Shown one piece after another: positions 7,887-16,161 of a DNA stretch of 21,993 bases. Under the pieces are notes generated by a model. It ran no database searches, was not told the origin of the DNA, and saw only the letters and a program-made list of their open reading frames with translations. This stretch comes from CAZERD01 sp964515405 (lineage in GTDB: Bacteria; Campylobacterota_A; Desulfurellia; Desulfurellales; CAZERD01). The stretch covers positions 1 through 21,993 of the forward strand of contig CAZERD010000022.1 in assembly GCA_964515405.1 (NCBI GenBank), in the 5' to 3' direction. Both the position numbers and the translations under genes were made by a program. Each line of letters begins with the position of its first letter. Positions within the stretch are counted from its first letter, which is position 1.

Positions 7887-8333
7887 TCAACTCTCCGGCT
7901 TTTCTATTCTCCTACACTTCTCACACACACCATAGGAAAACACCTCTATACTTTTAACATCATGCTGTCTGACTACCCTCTTTACTTCCTCCTCTAAACT
8001 AGAGAACATATCCCCACCTAATTCAACATCGTACACGTTGCCACACTTTACACACTTGAAATGGGCATGAGGCTCCGTAAAAGCATCATATCTAACTTTA
8101 TCACCATCAATATTCAGAGCCTTTATCAGTCCCTTCTCAGCGAACAAACTCAAGCTGTTATAAACAGTGGTTTTAGAAAGGGTTGGGATTCTCTTGTGGA
8201 GCTCCTTATACACCATCTCGGCTGTAGGATGGTTTCTGTGAGAAAGTAGATACTCTAATACCTTTATCCTGTGATAGGAAGGAGAAATACCCTCTCTCAC
8301 CAGATAATCATTTACCATATTTGTCCTGTTCAT
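7887..8333 (-). CDS. perR: Fur-family peroxide-responsive repressor, PerR-like
   Basis: The 148-residue protein has an N-terminal winged helix (PSYHRIKVLEYLLSH; TLSKTTVYNSLSLF recognition region) and a C-terminal metal-binding dimer domain. The regulatory metal ligands of Bacillus PerR (H37, D85, H91, H93, D104) correspond to H35, D83, H89, H91 and D102. The structural zinc cysteines are C94, C97, C137 and C140. Asp rather than Glu at the D104 position is the mark of PerR over Fur or Zur, although the call still rests on a few residues. The ATG overlaps the upstream ogg stop as ATGA. Downstream are rubredoxin and the ferritin remnant, common PerR-regulated functions. I saw no clear PerR operator, perhaps because the gene is read from an upstream promoter. 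Confidence 0.8.
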   Translation of the reverse strand: MNRTNMVNDYLVREGISPSYHRIKVLEYLLSHRNHPTAEMVYKELHKRIPTLSKTTVYNSLSLFAEKGLIKALNIDGDKVRYDAFTEPHAHFKCVKCGNVYDVELGGDMFSSLEEEVKRVVRQHDVKSIEVFSYGVCEKCRRIEKPES

Positions 8334-8992
8334 TTGAATATCCTCCTTGTCTGTTTATACCATAATACAAAGTCCAGATACACAAGCGGGATCCGAATGC
8401 TCCTAGAGTAAGACCTCATTTTTTCTTCTATAAATTTGTACTTCTTAGCCGACAGAGAACCTGGAACTGCATCTATAATACCAAGGAGAATAAGATTCTT
8501 CAGGATATGGCGATCAAGTATGCCCATATCATACCCATATCCTATGTTCCTCAAAAAGTGACTAGCCTCTTTATATCCCATGCCACGTATGTTCTTAACA
8601 AGCCAATCTCTTAACTCATGGGGATTACGGAATCTTCTTACTACGTTCGTTATTTTGTCATGTTCCATAAGCTTTTCCCTCGCCTCAATTATAAACGAAG
8701 CCTTGTTAACTCTGAACCTTACGGGATAAAGCCTAGTCGCAAGTCCTTCCTTATCAGAATGGAATATAAAGTCATCCTCAAATATCTCACATACCTTTTC
8801 CCAACACAACTCGGCCCTAGACTGGGGAGTAAGCAAACAGAAAACAAGCTCCTTAAACAGACGCGTATCCTCCATCTTCTCTTTTAAACCATCAAACTCG
8901 CGGAGTCTCTTCTTAACCTCGGGCTTAATAGAAGTATATATCGTTTTTATTTCTGCTATGACATGTCCGTTATTTATTTCATCCCTAAACAT
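8330..8992 (-). CDS. ogg: N-glycosylase/DNA lyase, Ogg2 (archaeal/Thermotoga) type
   Basis: This enzyme excises 8-oxoguanine and nicks the abasic site. The 220-residue form from ATG 8992 aligns with the Ogg2 family: FKELVFCLLTPQ near the start, then the helix-hairpin-helix NIRGMGYKEASHFLRNIG with catalytic Lys141, and ILDRHIL with catalytic Asp160. It ends LDFVLWY. An in-frame TTG at 9037 would add 15 hydrophobic residues (MLTVTRCVILLLFSG) that the family lacks, so I prefer 8992; neither start has a strong ribosome site. It lies 50 bases after the HD-GYP gene and its stop overlaps the PerR-like start. Pairing an oxidative-damage glycosylase with a peroxide sensor is a sensible functional unit. 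Confidence 0.92.
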   Translation of the reverse strand: MFRDEINNGHVIAEIKTIYTSIKPEVKKRLREFDGLKEKMEDTRLFKELVFCLLTPQSRAELCWEKVCEIFEDDFIFHSDKEGLATRLYPVRFRVNKASFIIEAREKLMEHDKITNVVRRFRNPHELRDWLVKNIRGMGYKEASHFLRNIGYGYDMGILDRHILKNLILLGIIDAVPGSLSAKKYKFIEEKMRSYSRSIRIPLVYLDFVLWYKQTRRIFK

Positions 8993-9042
8993 ACCACTGA
9001 AAAGTAATAATATCACACACCGTGTCACTGTCAACAAAGAAG

Positions 9043-11373
9043 TTATATACCAATCCTCGCCTCATACTTTCTCCACTCACAAATCAGAATAAGATGGTTC
9101 AGATCCTTCGCATCCTTGGGATACGAAGCATGGGTTATGGTATAATCTATATACTCAGATACATGCTTACCCTTTTCACTGATAAGATCTGGATGTCTAC
9201 GGCTTATCAAAGCCTTAACACTCTCCCTCAGGTAATTTAAAGCTCTTTTCTTCATCTCGTCGATGGTGCTTAAGTCTGCAACATTTTTAAGCTTATAAAT
9301 CAGCGCAAATGAATCACTAAATGGTCTTGATATCGCATCCCACGAAATACCCATCTGGCTCTCTGTCATGCCCCTGAGTACCTCTGCGGTGCAGGCTATA
9401 ACCTCATCGCCCACAGAAAACGAAAACTCATAGTTTATTACCATCAAATGCCTAATATCTATGAGGCATACCACAAAGGGGACTTGGGACTCCACAAAAT
9501 CCCTTGCAACCTTCTCGAGGGAAGTCCTTTTGGGAAATCCTGTCAGATAATCCAAATTGAATATATCTTTCCTTATAGCTTCCAGCTCCTCTGGAGCAAA
9601 GCTTGTATGAACCTTTTCTTCATCCACAAAAGCTTTTCTAAGCGTCTCTATAGCCACAGGCAGTATTTCCTTATCAAGATCTTCCTTCTTCAGGATCTCA
9701 ATAGCCTCATCAACCGTAAGCCTCTTCCTATAAGGTCTTTTACTTGTTATAGCATCAAACACATCCGCTATGGCAAGTATTCTTGCTTCCTTTAGGATCT
9801 CATCACACTTAAGGCCGTCTGGATAGCCATTGCCGCTACACCTTTCATGATGCTGCTTCACCATAAGCGCAATGTCCTTAAAAGGCTCTAAGCTCTTGAG
9901 GATATAATACGAGAAAAGAGGATGATATTTCATTATCTTATATTCATGCTTTGTCAAGAGGCCAGGTTTTAGAAGTATGTGGTCTGGTATTCCTATTTTG
10001 CCTATATCATGAAGAATACCAGCTATATATATCCTTGACTGATCCCGTTCAGAAAATCCAAGTGCTTTGGCTATAGCCTTAGCATAGTGTGCTACTCTTT
10101 GAGAATGGCCTTTAGTGTATACGTCTCTTGCCTCCAGCGTAGATATAAAGGACTCCACAATGTCCATCTCCGTCTTTCTGAAGTTTTCTATAACCGAATT
10201 TATTATGTTAAATATAGAGTGGAACTCATAGGTCCTGAAGAGAACATTGCGCTCTATCAAATCCTCCGTCAAGACCGATTTATTCTTTATAGCGTTGTTT
10301 ATCTCCTTATAGAATATGTCCTCGCTTTCCTTCATCTTCTCCATTATAAAAAGATATATTCCAAGCAGTAACATAAGCATAGCGAATATAGGAGCAATAA
10401 AGTTTATAATAAAGTCTCTGTTTCTCCTGTACAACGTTTTCTTCAGTTCGTTTACAAAGGAATCAACCTGTGTCATATAGAACCCTGTACCCACAACCCA
10501 ATTGTAAGGTCTATACAGTTTCATGTAGGCTACTTTTACTACCACCTTGTCCGTGCCGGGAACCTTGTTGTAATACCTTATCAAAGCTTCACCTTTTTCC
10601 CTTATTCTCTCCAGACCGGCTCTTACAAACGGAAAACCTCGCTTACCCCGTTCCTTCGTGGAGATACACTTGCCTACGCGATTCGGGAAATTAGGATTCA
10701 AAAGCACTCTTGCGAAGCAGTCTCCCCCGCTCAAGCTGTTCAACTTCAATACAAATATATAGCTCTTCTCATTTTTAGTATACGGAAAATACCTCAAAAA
10801 CAGGAGTGTGTCTCTCTTCACCATCCTTATGTTTAGATTCTCCCACGCTGCTATATATAGATTCAATGGCTTAAAGGTTCTAACAAAAAACACATATCCT
10901 GTATCCCTATCCTGATAGTACAGCTCTTTGGCACGTGAAACCCTGAGTTTTTCTATAAGAAAACGGACAGGACCAGACCTCACAATACCAGGTGTATTAT
11001 AAACAGTATACGTATCTTTGGATACGAGGAAAACATTTAAAATCCCTTTCTCCATAAGTCTTCTCTCAAACTCACTCACCACTTTACTGCCCTCACTCTC
11101 AGAGCCTATCTCTCTATAGGTACCATTCAGAACCTTATAGGCCATGTTAGCACTCATTTTGGCATCCCTCAAAGCTATCTCTGTCATTGCCTGCCTTTCT
11201 GAATCTATAAAATCCACCACATTATTTATTCTATCTATCATTTGAGTCTCAAGTGACTTTGTCAGTTTTGATCTCAAAAGCTCCAAACCTGCCCCCACAG
11301 TGATATGATAATTCCTTATCTCAAGTACAATCGTAGCTATGGAAACAACGAAAAGTAAAACCACTATGGACAA
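9043..11373 (-). CDS. Membrane sensor with Cache-like, HD-GYP and degenerate GGDEF domains
   Basis: The 776-residue protein has an N-terminal membrane helix, a long extracytoplasmic region (about 25-315) ending PYNWVVGTGFYMTQVD as in Cache domains, and a second helix at about 321-344. HD-GYP follows at about 405-580: KGHSQRV, ILHDIGKIGIPD with HD 455-456, KQHHER, GNGYPDGL and DVFDAITSKRPYR. This is a probable c-di-GMP phosphodiesterase. A C-terminal GGDEF-like domain (about 607-740) starts NLDYLTGFPKR, but the active-site GGDEF is replaced by FSDSF, so it should not make c-di-GMP. HD-GYP before a dead GGDEF is an unusual order. The first normal start in frame is TTG 11373, which cuts into the membrane helix. 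Frame-consistent upstream codons (GKRVYLTQVIF) look like real protein, so the true start is uncertain. Confidence 0.85.
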   Translation of the reverse strand: MSIVVLLFVVSIATIVLEIRNYHITVGAGLELLRSKLTKSLETQMIDRINNVVDFIDSERQAMTEIALRDAKMSANMAYKVLNGTYREIGSESEGSKVVSEFERRLMEKGILNVFLVSKDTYTVYNTPGIVRSGPVRFLIEKLRVSRAKELYYQDRDTGYVFFVRTFKPLNLYIAAWENLNIRMVKRDTLLFLRYFPYTKNEKSYIFVLKLNSLSGGDCFARVLLNPNFPNRVGKCISTKERGKRGFPFVRAGLERIREKGEALIRYYNKVPGTDKVVVKVAYMKLYRPYNWVVGTGFYMTQVDSFVNELKKTLYRRNRDFIINFIAPIFAMLMLLLGIYLFIMEKMKESEDIFYKEINNAIKNKSVLTEDLIERNVLFRTYEFHSIFNIINSVIENFRKTEMDIVESFISTLEARDVYTKGHSQRVAHYAKAIAKALGFSERDQSRIYIAGILHDIGKIGIPDHILLKPGLLTKHEYKIMKYHPLFSYYILKSLEPFKDIALMVKQHHERCSGNGYPDGLKCDEILKEARILAIADVFDAITSKRPYRKRLTVDEAIEILKKEDLDKEILPVAIETLRKAFVDEEKVHTSFAPEELEAIRKDIFNLDYLTGFPKRTSLEKVARDFVESQVPFVVCLIDIRHLMVINYEFSFSVGDEVIACTAEVLRGMTESQMGISWDAISRPFSDSFALIYKLKNVADLSTIDEMKKRALNYLRESVKALISRRHPDLISEKGKHVSEYIDYTITHASYPKDAKDLNHLILICEWRKYEARIGI

Positions 11374-11476
11374 AAAGATAACCTGTGTCAGATATACCCT
11401 CTTACCTAATATGCAACACCCCCCATGTAGTTGCTAATTTTATTAAAACACCATTTTCTTTACAAGTATATGCTAA

Positions 11477-13150
11477 CTAATACCTCTCCCTGAGCACAAC
11501 CTCAAAACGGTTACCACCATATTCGTTCTTCAGGAGTATGATCTGTCCCGAGTACAAATGAGATATGTGCTTGACTATAGATAAACCCAAACCAGTACCA
11601 GATCTATCCCTGCTCCTCGATGCAGACCTCGTATAGAACCGCTCAAATATCCTTTCTTTCTCTTCGTCTGGTATAACAGGGCCTTCATCATCAACATCTA
11701 CAATAACCCTCTCATCCCTCGTCTTTACGGACACATAAATATTCTGGCCCTTTGAATACTTAATACCATTACTTATAAGATTGCTCAATATACTAACAAG
11801 ATGCTCAGGGAGCACATACACACTTTTATCTTCTACGTCAAATTTTACCCTTTTATCTGTCTTCCCTTTAAGATGCTCCCTTACTTCAGCTTCTATGTCT
11901 TTCAAGCTGGTCGGCTCTTCAACCTTGAACCCACCCTCCTGAAACTCAAGTCTATTGAGCTCTACTATGTCGCTTATAAGTTCATCCAGCCTCTTCGTGG
12001 TAGAATATATCCTCTCTATAAAATTACGCTTTGTACTATCGTCAACATCATGAGACATAAGGGTCTCAGCATAACCCATCAGTGTGGCTATGGGTGTCTT
12101 GAGCTCATGAGAAATGCTGTCTGTAAGCCTTGTTTTAAATTCCTCATACCTACGTCTATCTGTCATATCCTTAAGCACAATAAATTTGTTATCACCTATG
12201 CGCCTGACTAGTACCCCGAGTACCATGTTACCCAAATCAACTTTATGCCATCCCTCTTCAAAAGTAGTTAGCTTGTTGAGCAATTGAATACTCTCTATAT
12301 CCCCAGCCGAGGATAATATATTCTCTCCATCCTTTATAGAAACACCTGTAATTTCTGAAAACACTGGATTTGAAAGTAGTACAGTGTTATTCCTGTCCAG
12401 CAGAATTATTCCATCAGAAGCAGACTGTATTATTGTATGGAGTTTTTCAGTTTCCTCTACCAACTCCCTTTGCTTACTGAGCATCGCATGATATATGCGA
12501 TAAATCAATCCACCTATTTTTGACATTGTCGGATTTTTAAACCTCGGAAAGTGCACATGGATTCTGTTAGAGTTTATCGCATCAACTATGTAATTGAGTT
12601 TCTGTATGGGCAAATACATGGACCTGGCCATGTACGCAGACATTGAGGCTATGGTTATAACAAAAAACAACATCACAAGTATAGCCCCCTGCTCGGAGAA
12701 GAGACTTAATCCTCTTACAAGAGAAATAGGATAACCCACCCTAATTATATATCCACCACTACACATCTCAGCATAGTATATCATCCTACGGGAAAGAGCA
12801 GGGTCGTATTCCACGGCAAACCCGTTCCCATAGTACAAAGCATCCTTTAAATCCTTACTGGCAAGTATGCTCACAGAACTCGGATACGTTCTGAGACTGT
12901 ATAGCACCTTCCCTTTTTTATCAATCACCATTACAAAGAGATGAGTTCTAAGAGCAAGATTATTAAAATTGCCTGTTTTTACGTCTGTGTTTATTATCTT
13001 CTCTATAAACCTCACCTCATTCTTCAAGAGACTTCTGTAATTTTTATACACTATATCCTCGTGTATAGAGTTCAATAGATACATACATATCCCTGCACTT
13101 AACATAACAGAAACAAATATAAATACAAATCTCTTGAGTGGCTCCTTCAT
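11477..13150 (-). CDS. phoR: Phosphate regulon sensor histidine kinase
   Basis: The 557-residue membrane kinase would phosphorylate PhoB when phosphate is low. It has transmembrane helices at about 8-26 and 153-174 around a periplasmic domain of about 125 residues, a HAMP-like linker (about 175-225) and a PAS domain (about 235-330). The dimerisation region carries phospho-accepting His348 in SISHELKTPIATLMGY. The ATPase boxes are N (SNLISNGIKYS, about 456), G1 (DVDDEGPVIP), F (IFERFY) and G2 (GTGLGLSIV). The last Gly of the usual DxGxG is Val, a common variant. The start overlaps the phoB stop by four bases. The large periplasmic domain resembles the Bacillus/Thermotoga type of PhoR rather than the E. 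coli type, which lacks one. Confidence 0.92.
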   Translation of the reverse strand: MKEPLKRFVFIFVSVMLSAGICMYLLNSIHEDIVYKNYRSLLKNEVRFIEKIINTDVKTGNFNNLALRTHLFVMVIDKKGKVLYSLRTYPSSVSILASKDLKDALYYGNGFAVEYDPALSRRMIYYAEMCSGGYIIRVGYPISLVRGLSLFSEQGAILVMLFFVITIASMSAYMARSMYLPIQKLNYIVDAINSNRIHVHFPRFKNPTMSKIGGLIYRIYHAMLSKQRELVEETEKLHTIIQSASDGIILLDRNNTVLLSNPVFSEITGVSIKDGENILSSAGDIESIQLLNKLTTFEEGWHKVDLGNMVLGVLVRRIGDNKFIVLKDMTDRRRYEEFKTRLTDSISHELKTPIATLMGYAETLMSHDVDDSTKRNFIERIYSTTKRLDELISDIVELNRLEFQEGGFKVEEPTSLKDIEAEVREHLKGKTDKRVKFDVEDKSVYVLPEHLVSILSNLISNGIKYSKGQNIYVSVKTRDERVIVDVDDEGPVIPDEEKERIFERFYTRSASRSRDRSGTGLGLSIVKHISHLYSGQIILLKNEYGGNRFEVVLRERY

Positions 13151-13821
13151 TCCACTTTGTATCCAATCTTTGGGATACTCTTTATTATCCTGCCCACCTC
13201 TCCAAGCTTCTTTCTCAAGGAGGAAATATGAGAATCCACCGTTCTGGTATACACATCACTTTCATACCCCCACACACTGCTAAGCAGTTGATCCCTTGTA
13301 AATGCCCTATGCGGATGCTGGAGAAGAAATAGCAACAACTCAAATTCTTTGTTCGTAAGGGTAATTCTTTTGCCCCTAGAAAACACTTCTCTACTCCTGG
13401 TATCTATTGTAACCCCCCCATAAGAAATCTCACCATCTCTCTCGCTTGTGCTGTTTACCCTTTTAAATATAACGCCTATCTTCGTAATAAGTATCCTTGT
13501 ACTAAAAGGCTTTACAAGATAATCCTCAGCTCCACTCTTCAAACCATTTACGACATCCGCCTCTCCCCCTCTTGCAGAAATTATTATAACGGGTATGTGC
13601 TTATACGAATCACTTGTCTTCACTATCCTCAAAAATTGATCTCCCTTCAACCCAGGTAACATCATATCAAGAAGAATCATATCAATTTCCGTGCTTTCCA
13701 TTATCATAAGGGCACAATTGGCATCCTCAGCTTCAATTGGACTATACCCTTCCAACTTCAAGTTAAAAGCTATTAGATCTCTTAGGTCTCTCTCATCCTC
13801 TACTATCAAAATCTTTTTCAT
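13147..13821 (-). CDS. phoB: Phosphate regulon response regulator
   Basis: This OmpR/PhoB-type transcription factor has 224 residues from ATG 13821. The receiver domain has the acidic pocket E8-D9, phospho-accepting Asp52 (ILLDMMLPG), Ser82 and Lys104 (LVKPF). The winged-helix effector domain is at about 133-222 (TLTNKEFELLLFL, DQLLSSVWGY, TRTVDSHISSLRKKL). An in-frame ATG at 13839 would add MSKRKL. Both starts lie inside the end of phoU (overlap 29 or 47 bases), and MKKILIVEDE is the usual family N-terminus, so I chose 13821. It sits between phoU and phoR, with an ATGA junction to phoR, which confirms the Pho role. Confidence 0.94.
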   Translation of the reverse strand: MKKILIVEDERDLRDLIAFNLKLEGYSPIEAEDANCALMIMESTEIDMILLDMMLPGLKGDQFLRIVKTSDSYKHIPVIIISARGGEADVVNGLKSGAEDYLVKPFSTRILITKIGVIFKRVNSTSERDGEISYGGVTIDTRSREVFSRGKRITLTNKEFELLLFLLQHPHRAFTRDQLLSSVWGYESDVYTRTVDSHISSLRKKLGEVGRIIKSIPKIGYKVE

Positions 13822-14485
13822 GAGCTTTCTCTTGGACATACCTGTGCCTTATTATGTCACCTTTAACCATAAAATAGACGTCCTCACATATGTTTGTAGT
13901 GTAATCAGCTATCCTTTCAAAGGACTTTGAGAGAAACATTAGAGAAATTATACCATTGATCTTCCTTGGATCCTCCGTAACGTATGTAAACAATTCTCTC
14001 AGTACCTGCTCATTTAAGCTATCTACAAAATCATCTCTCTTTATCACCTCGAGCGCCAGCTTTTCATCCCTCTTAAAATACGCCGCTATAGAGTCATCCA
14101 ACATATTTATACACGCCTCCGCCATTCTGGGAAGATCTATGTACGGCTTTATCTGAGGGATCTTATTAAGCTTCTTTACTTCCTTCGCTATATCAACACA
14201 ATGGTCTCCTATCCTTTCCACGTCAACTATTATTCTCAAAGCCGCTGTAAGAAACCTGAAATCTATGGCCTTCGGCTCATAAAGAGCAAGAAGTCTTGAA
14301 GCGAGCTCATCTATCTGGATGTCTAGGAGATCCACATCGTCGTCCATAGCTATTACTTCATCAGCTAATTCTGAATTCCTCTCCACAAGAGCTTTAACAT
14401 CCTTCTGTATCATCGTTCTAACGATAGAACTCATATCCGCCATCTTGCTTTTAAGCTCTATATAACCCTCTTCCAACTGTCTCAT
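13793..14485 (-). CDS. phoU: Phosphate transport system regulator PhoU
   Basis: PhoU couples the Pst transporter to PhoR and restrains signalling when phosphate is plentiful. The 230-residue form starts at ATG 14485, directly after a strong ribosome site (GGGAAGGAG). An earlier in-frame TTG at 14515, inside the end of pstB, has no such site. The protein is two PhoU three-helix repeats. Each has the conserved acidic metal-binding helix: DVERIGDHCVDIAK in the first and FERIADYTTNICEDV in the second. The second repeat has Ala in place of the usual Gly before the Asp. Length is normal. The gene follows pstB by 22 bases and its 3' end overlaps phoB. Confidence 0.95.
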   Translation of the reverse strand: MRQLEEGYIELKSKMADMSSIVRTMIQKDVKALVERNSELADEVIAMDDDVDLLDIQIDELASRLLALYEPKAIDFRFLTAALRIIVDVERIGDHCVDIAKEVKKLNKIPQIKPYIDLPRMAEACINMLDDSIAAYFKRDEKLALEVIKRDDFVDSLNEQVLRELFTYVTEDPRKINGIISLMFLSKSFERIADYTTNICEDVYFMVKGDIIRHRYVQEKAHEKDFDSRG

Positions 14486-14507
14486 GGATATCTCCTTCCC
14501 TAATTTT

Positions 14508-15311
14508 TTAACCAAATCTACCTGTTATATAATCTTCTGTCAATCGTTTGCTTGGTTTGGTAAAGAGCACAGCAGTTTTATGAAACTCTATGATTTCACC
14601 CATGTACATAAAAGCAGCAAACTCAGAAACTCTGGCTGCCTGCTGCATATTGTGTGTAACAATTATTATCGTCAGTCTTTCTTTCAGGGCAAGAACAAGT
14701 TCCTCTATCTTTGACGTAGATATAGGATCAAGAGCACTCGTAGGCTCATCAAATAGTAGTATGTCCGGCTCCACAGCCAACGCTCTTGCTATCACAAGCC
14801 TCTGTTGCTGTCCTCCAGAGAGCCCTGTAGCTGGAGCCTTTAGTCTATCAGATACCTCATCCCACAGCGCAGCCTGTTTCAACGCGTTTTCCACTCTCTC
14901 TTCTAACTCAGCCCTGTTTTTTATTCCTTTTATCCTTAACCCATAAGCAACATTGTCGAATATAGACATAGGAAAGGGTGTAGGTTGTTGAAACACCATA
15001 CCTATCTTGCTTCTAAGCTCTATTTTGTCTTTCATCTTAAGAATATCAACACCGTTGAATAATATCTCGCCCTCATATCTGTTACCTCTGTACAGATCAT
15101 GCATCCTGTTGAAACATCTCAGCAATGTGGTTTTACCACATCCTGAGGGACCTATAAGCGCGGTAACAGAGTTTCTTTTTATTTTAATGTTTATATCCTT
15201 AAGTACATGCTTATTGCCGTAGTAGAAGTTCAAATTCTTGACGTCAACTATTATATCTCTTTCACTGTAAAATAATCCGTTATTAAAGGGCCGAGAATCT
15301 CTATCTCTCAT
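14508..15311 (-). CDS. pstB: Phosphate ABC transporter ATP-binding protein
   Basis: This ATPase powers the PstCA phosphate channel from the cytoplasmic side. The 267-residue protein has Walker A GPSGCGKTT (54-62), the Q loop VFQQPTPFPMSIFDNV typical of PstB, the signature LSGGQQQR (164-171), Walker B DILLFDEPTSALD (183-195) and switch His220 (VTHNMQQA). PFPMSI and the RCFNRMHDL segment separate PstB from other ABC importers. The start ATG 15311 overlaps the end of pstA by 11 bases. The first 20 residues are a short extension before the ABC fold. Confidence 0.97.
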   Translation of the reverse strand: MRDRDSRPFNNGLFYSERDIIVDVKNLNFYYGNKHVLKDINIKIKRNSVTALIGPSGCGKTTLLRCFNRMHDLYRGNRYEGEILFNGVDILKMKDKIELRSKIGMVFQQPTPFPMSIFDNVAYGLRIKGIKNRAELEERVENALKQAALWDEVSDRLKAPATGLSGGQQQRLVIARALAVEPDILLFDEPTSALDPISTSKIEELVLALKERLTIIIVTHNMQQAARVSEFAAFMYMGEIIEFHKTAVLFTKPSKRLTEDYITGRFG

Positions 15312-16161
15312 GTTTATATCTCCACTTCACTATCACCTTACCAATAATAGTCAGAAGTAAGATAAATGCCGTCATAACCAGCGACGCTGCCCAAGCCAGA
15401 TGGTGCCAGCTTTTATAAGGTCCCATTGTATAGTTAAATATAGTCACCGTCAGAGATGCCATGGGACCCTTCACCGGGTTCACAGTCAGAAATTGATTGC
15501 TGAACGACGTGAAAAGAAGGGGGGCAGTTTCTCCAGCTATACGAGCTATTGATAAAATTGTCCCTGTAAAAATACCTGTAGCCGCCCCTCTGAACACTAT
15601 CTGCAATATAACCTTATAATAAGGAGCACCTAAAGCAAATGCAGCTTCTCTCAACCTCCAGGGAACAAGCCGGAGCATATCCTCTGTGGTCCTGAGTACT
15701 ATAGGTATCATAATTATGGCAAGAGCCACAGAACCACTCAAACCATTAAAGTGGCCCATAGGAATCACCATAACAGCGTATATAAACGTCCCAACCACTA
15801 TCGTCGGCACACTCATCATAATATCTGAAAGGGCGCTTATGAAGCGGGCAAACCCACTATCTCTTCCGTACTCAGCAAGAAACACACCTCCAAGCAAACC
15901 AATTGGAATTCCAATTACCACAGCGATGGAGGTTATTATAAACTGACCCACAAACGCTGGCCTGAGACCACCCATACCCAAACCCATGCCAGGTGGTACA
16001 GGATCCTTTAAGAACAGAGAAGGTGTTATGTACGCCACACCATTTATAACTACATCAGCAAGTATAAAAACCAACCAAAACACCCCTACAAAAGCAGCCA
16101 CAACAGAGAAACTTAGTGCTACAAAATTTATTACTTTTCTTCTTTCCCTCACATCCATCAT
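15301..16161 (-). CDS. pstA: Phosphate ABC transporter permease PstA
   Basis: This 286-residue inner-membrane permease pairs with PstC to form the phosphate channel. It has about six hydrophobic segments beginning at about residue 10. The ABC-coupling EAA loop is REAAFALGAPYYKVILQIVF (about 168-187), followed by the PstA-typical ARIAGETAPLLFT. The ATG overlaps the pstC stop as ATGA, and the 3' end overlaps pstB. Start choice is between two adjacent ATGs (16161, 16158), which makes no practical difference. Confidence 0.95.
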   Translation of the reverse strand: MMDVRERRKVINFVALSFSVVAAFVGVFWLVFILADVVINGVAYITPSLFLKDPVPPGMGLGMGGLRPAFVGQFIITSIAVVIGIPIGLLGGVFLAEYGRDSGFARFISALSDIMMSVPTIVVGTFIYAVMVIPMGHFNGLSGSVALAIIMIPIVLRTTEDMLRLVPWRLREAAFALGAPYYKVILQIVFRGAATGIFTGTILSIARIAGETAPLLFTSFSNQFLTVNPVKGPMASLTVTIFNYTMGPYKSWHHLAWAASLVMTAFILLLTIIGKVIVKWRYKHER

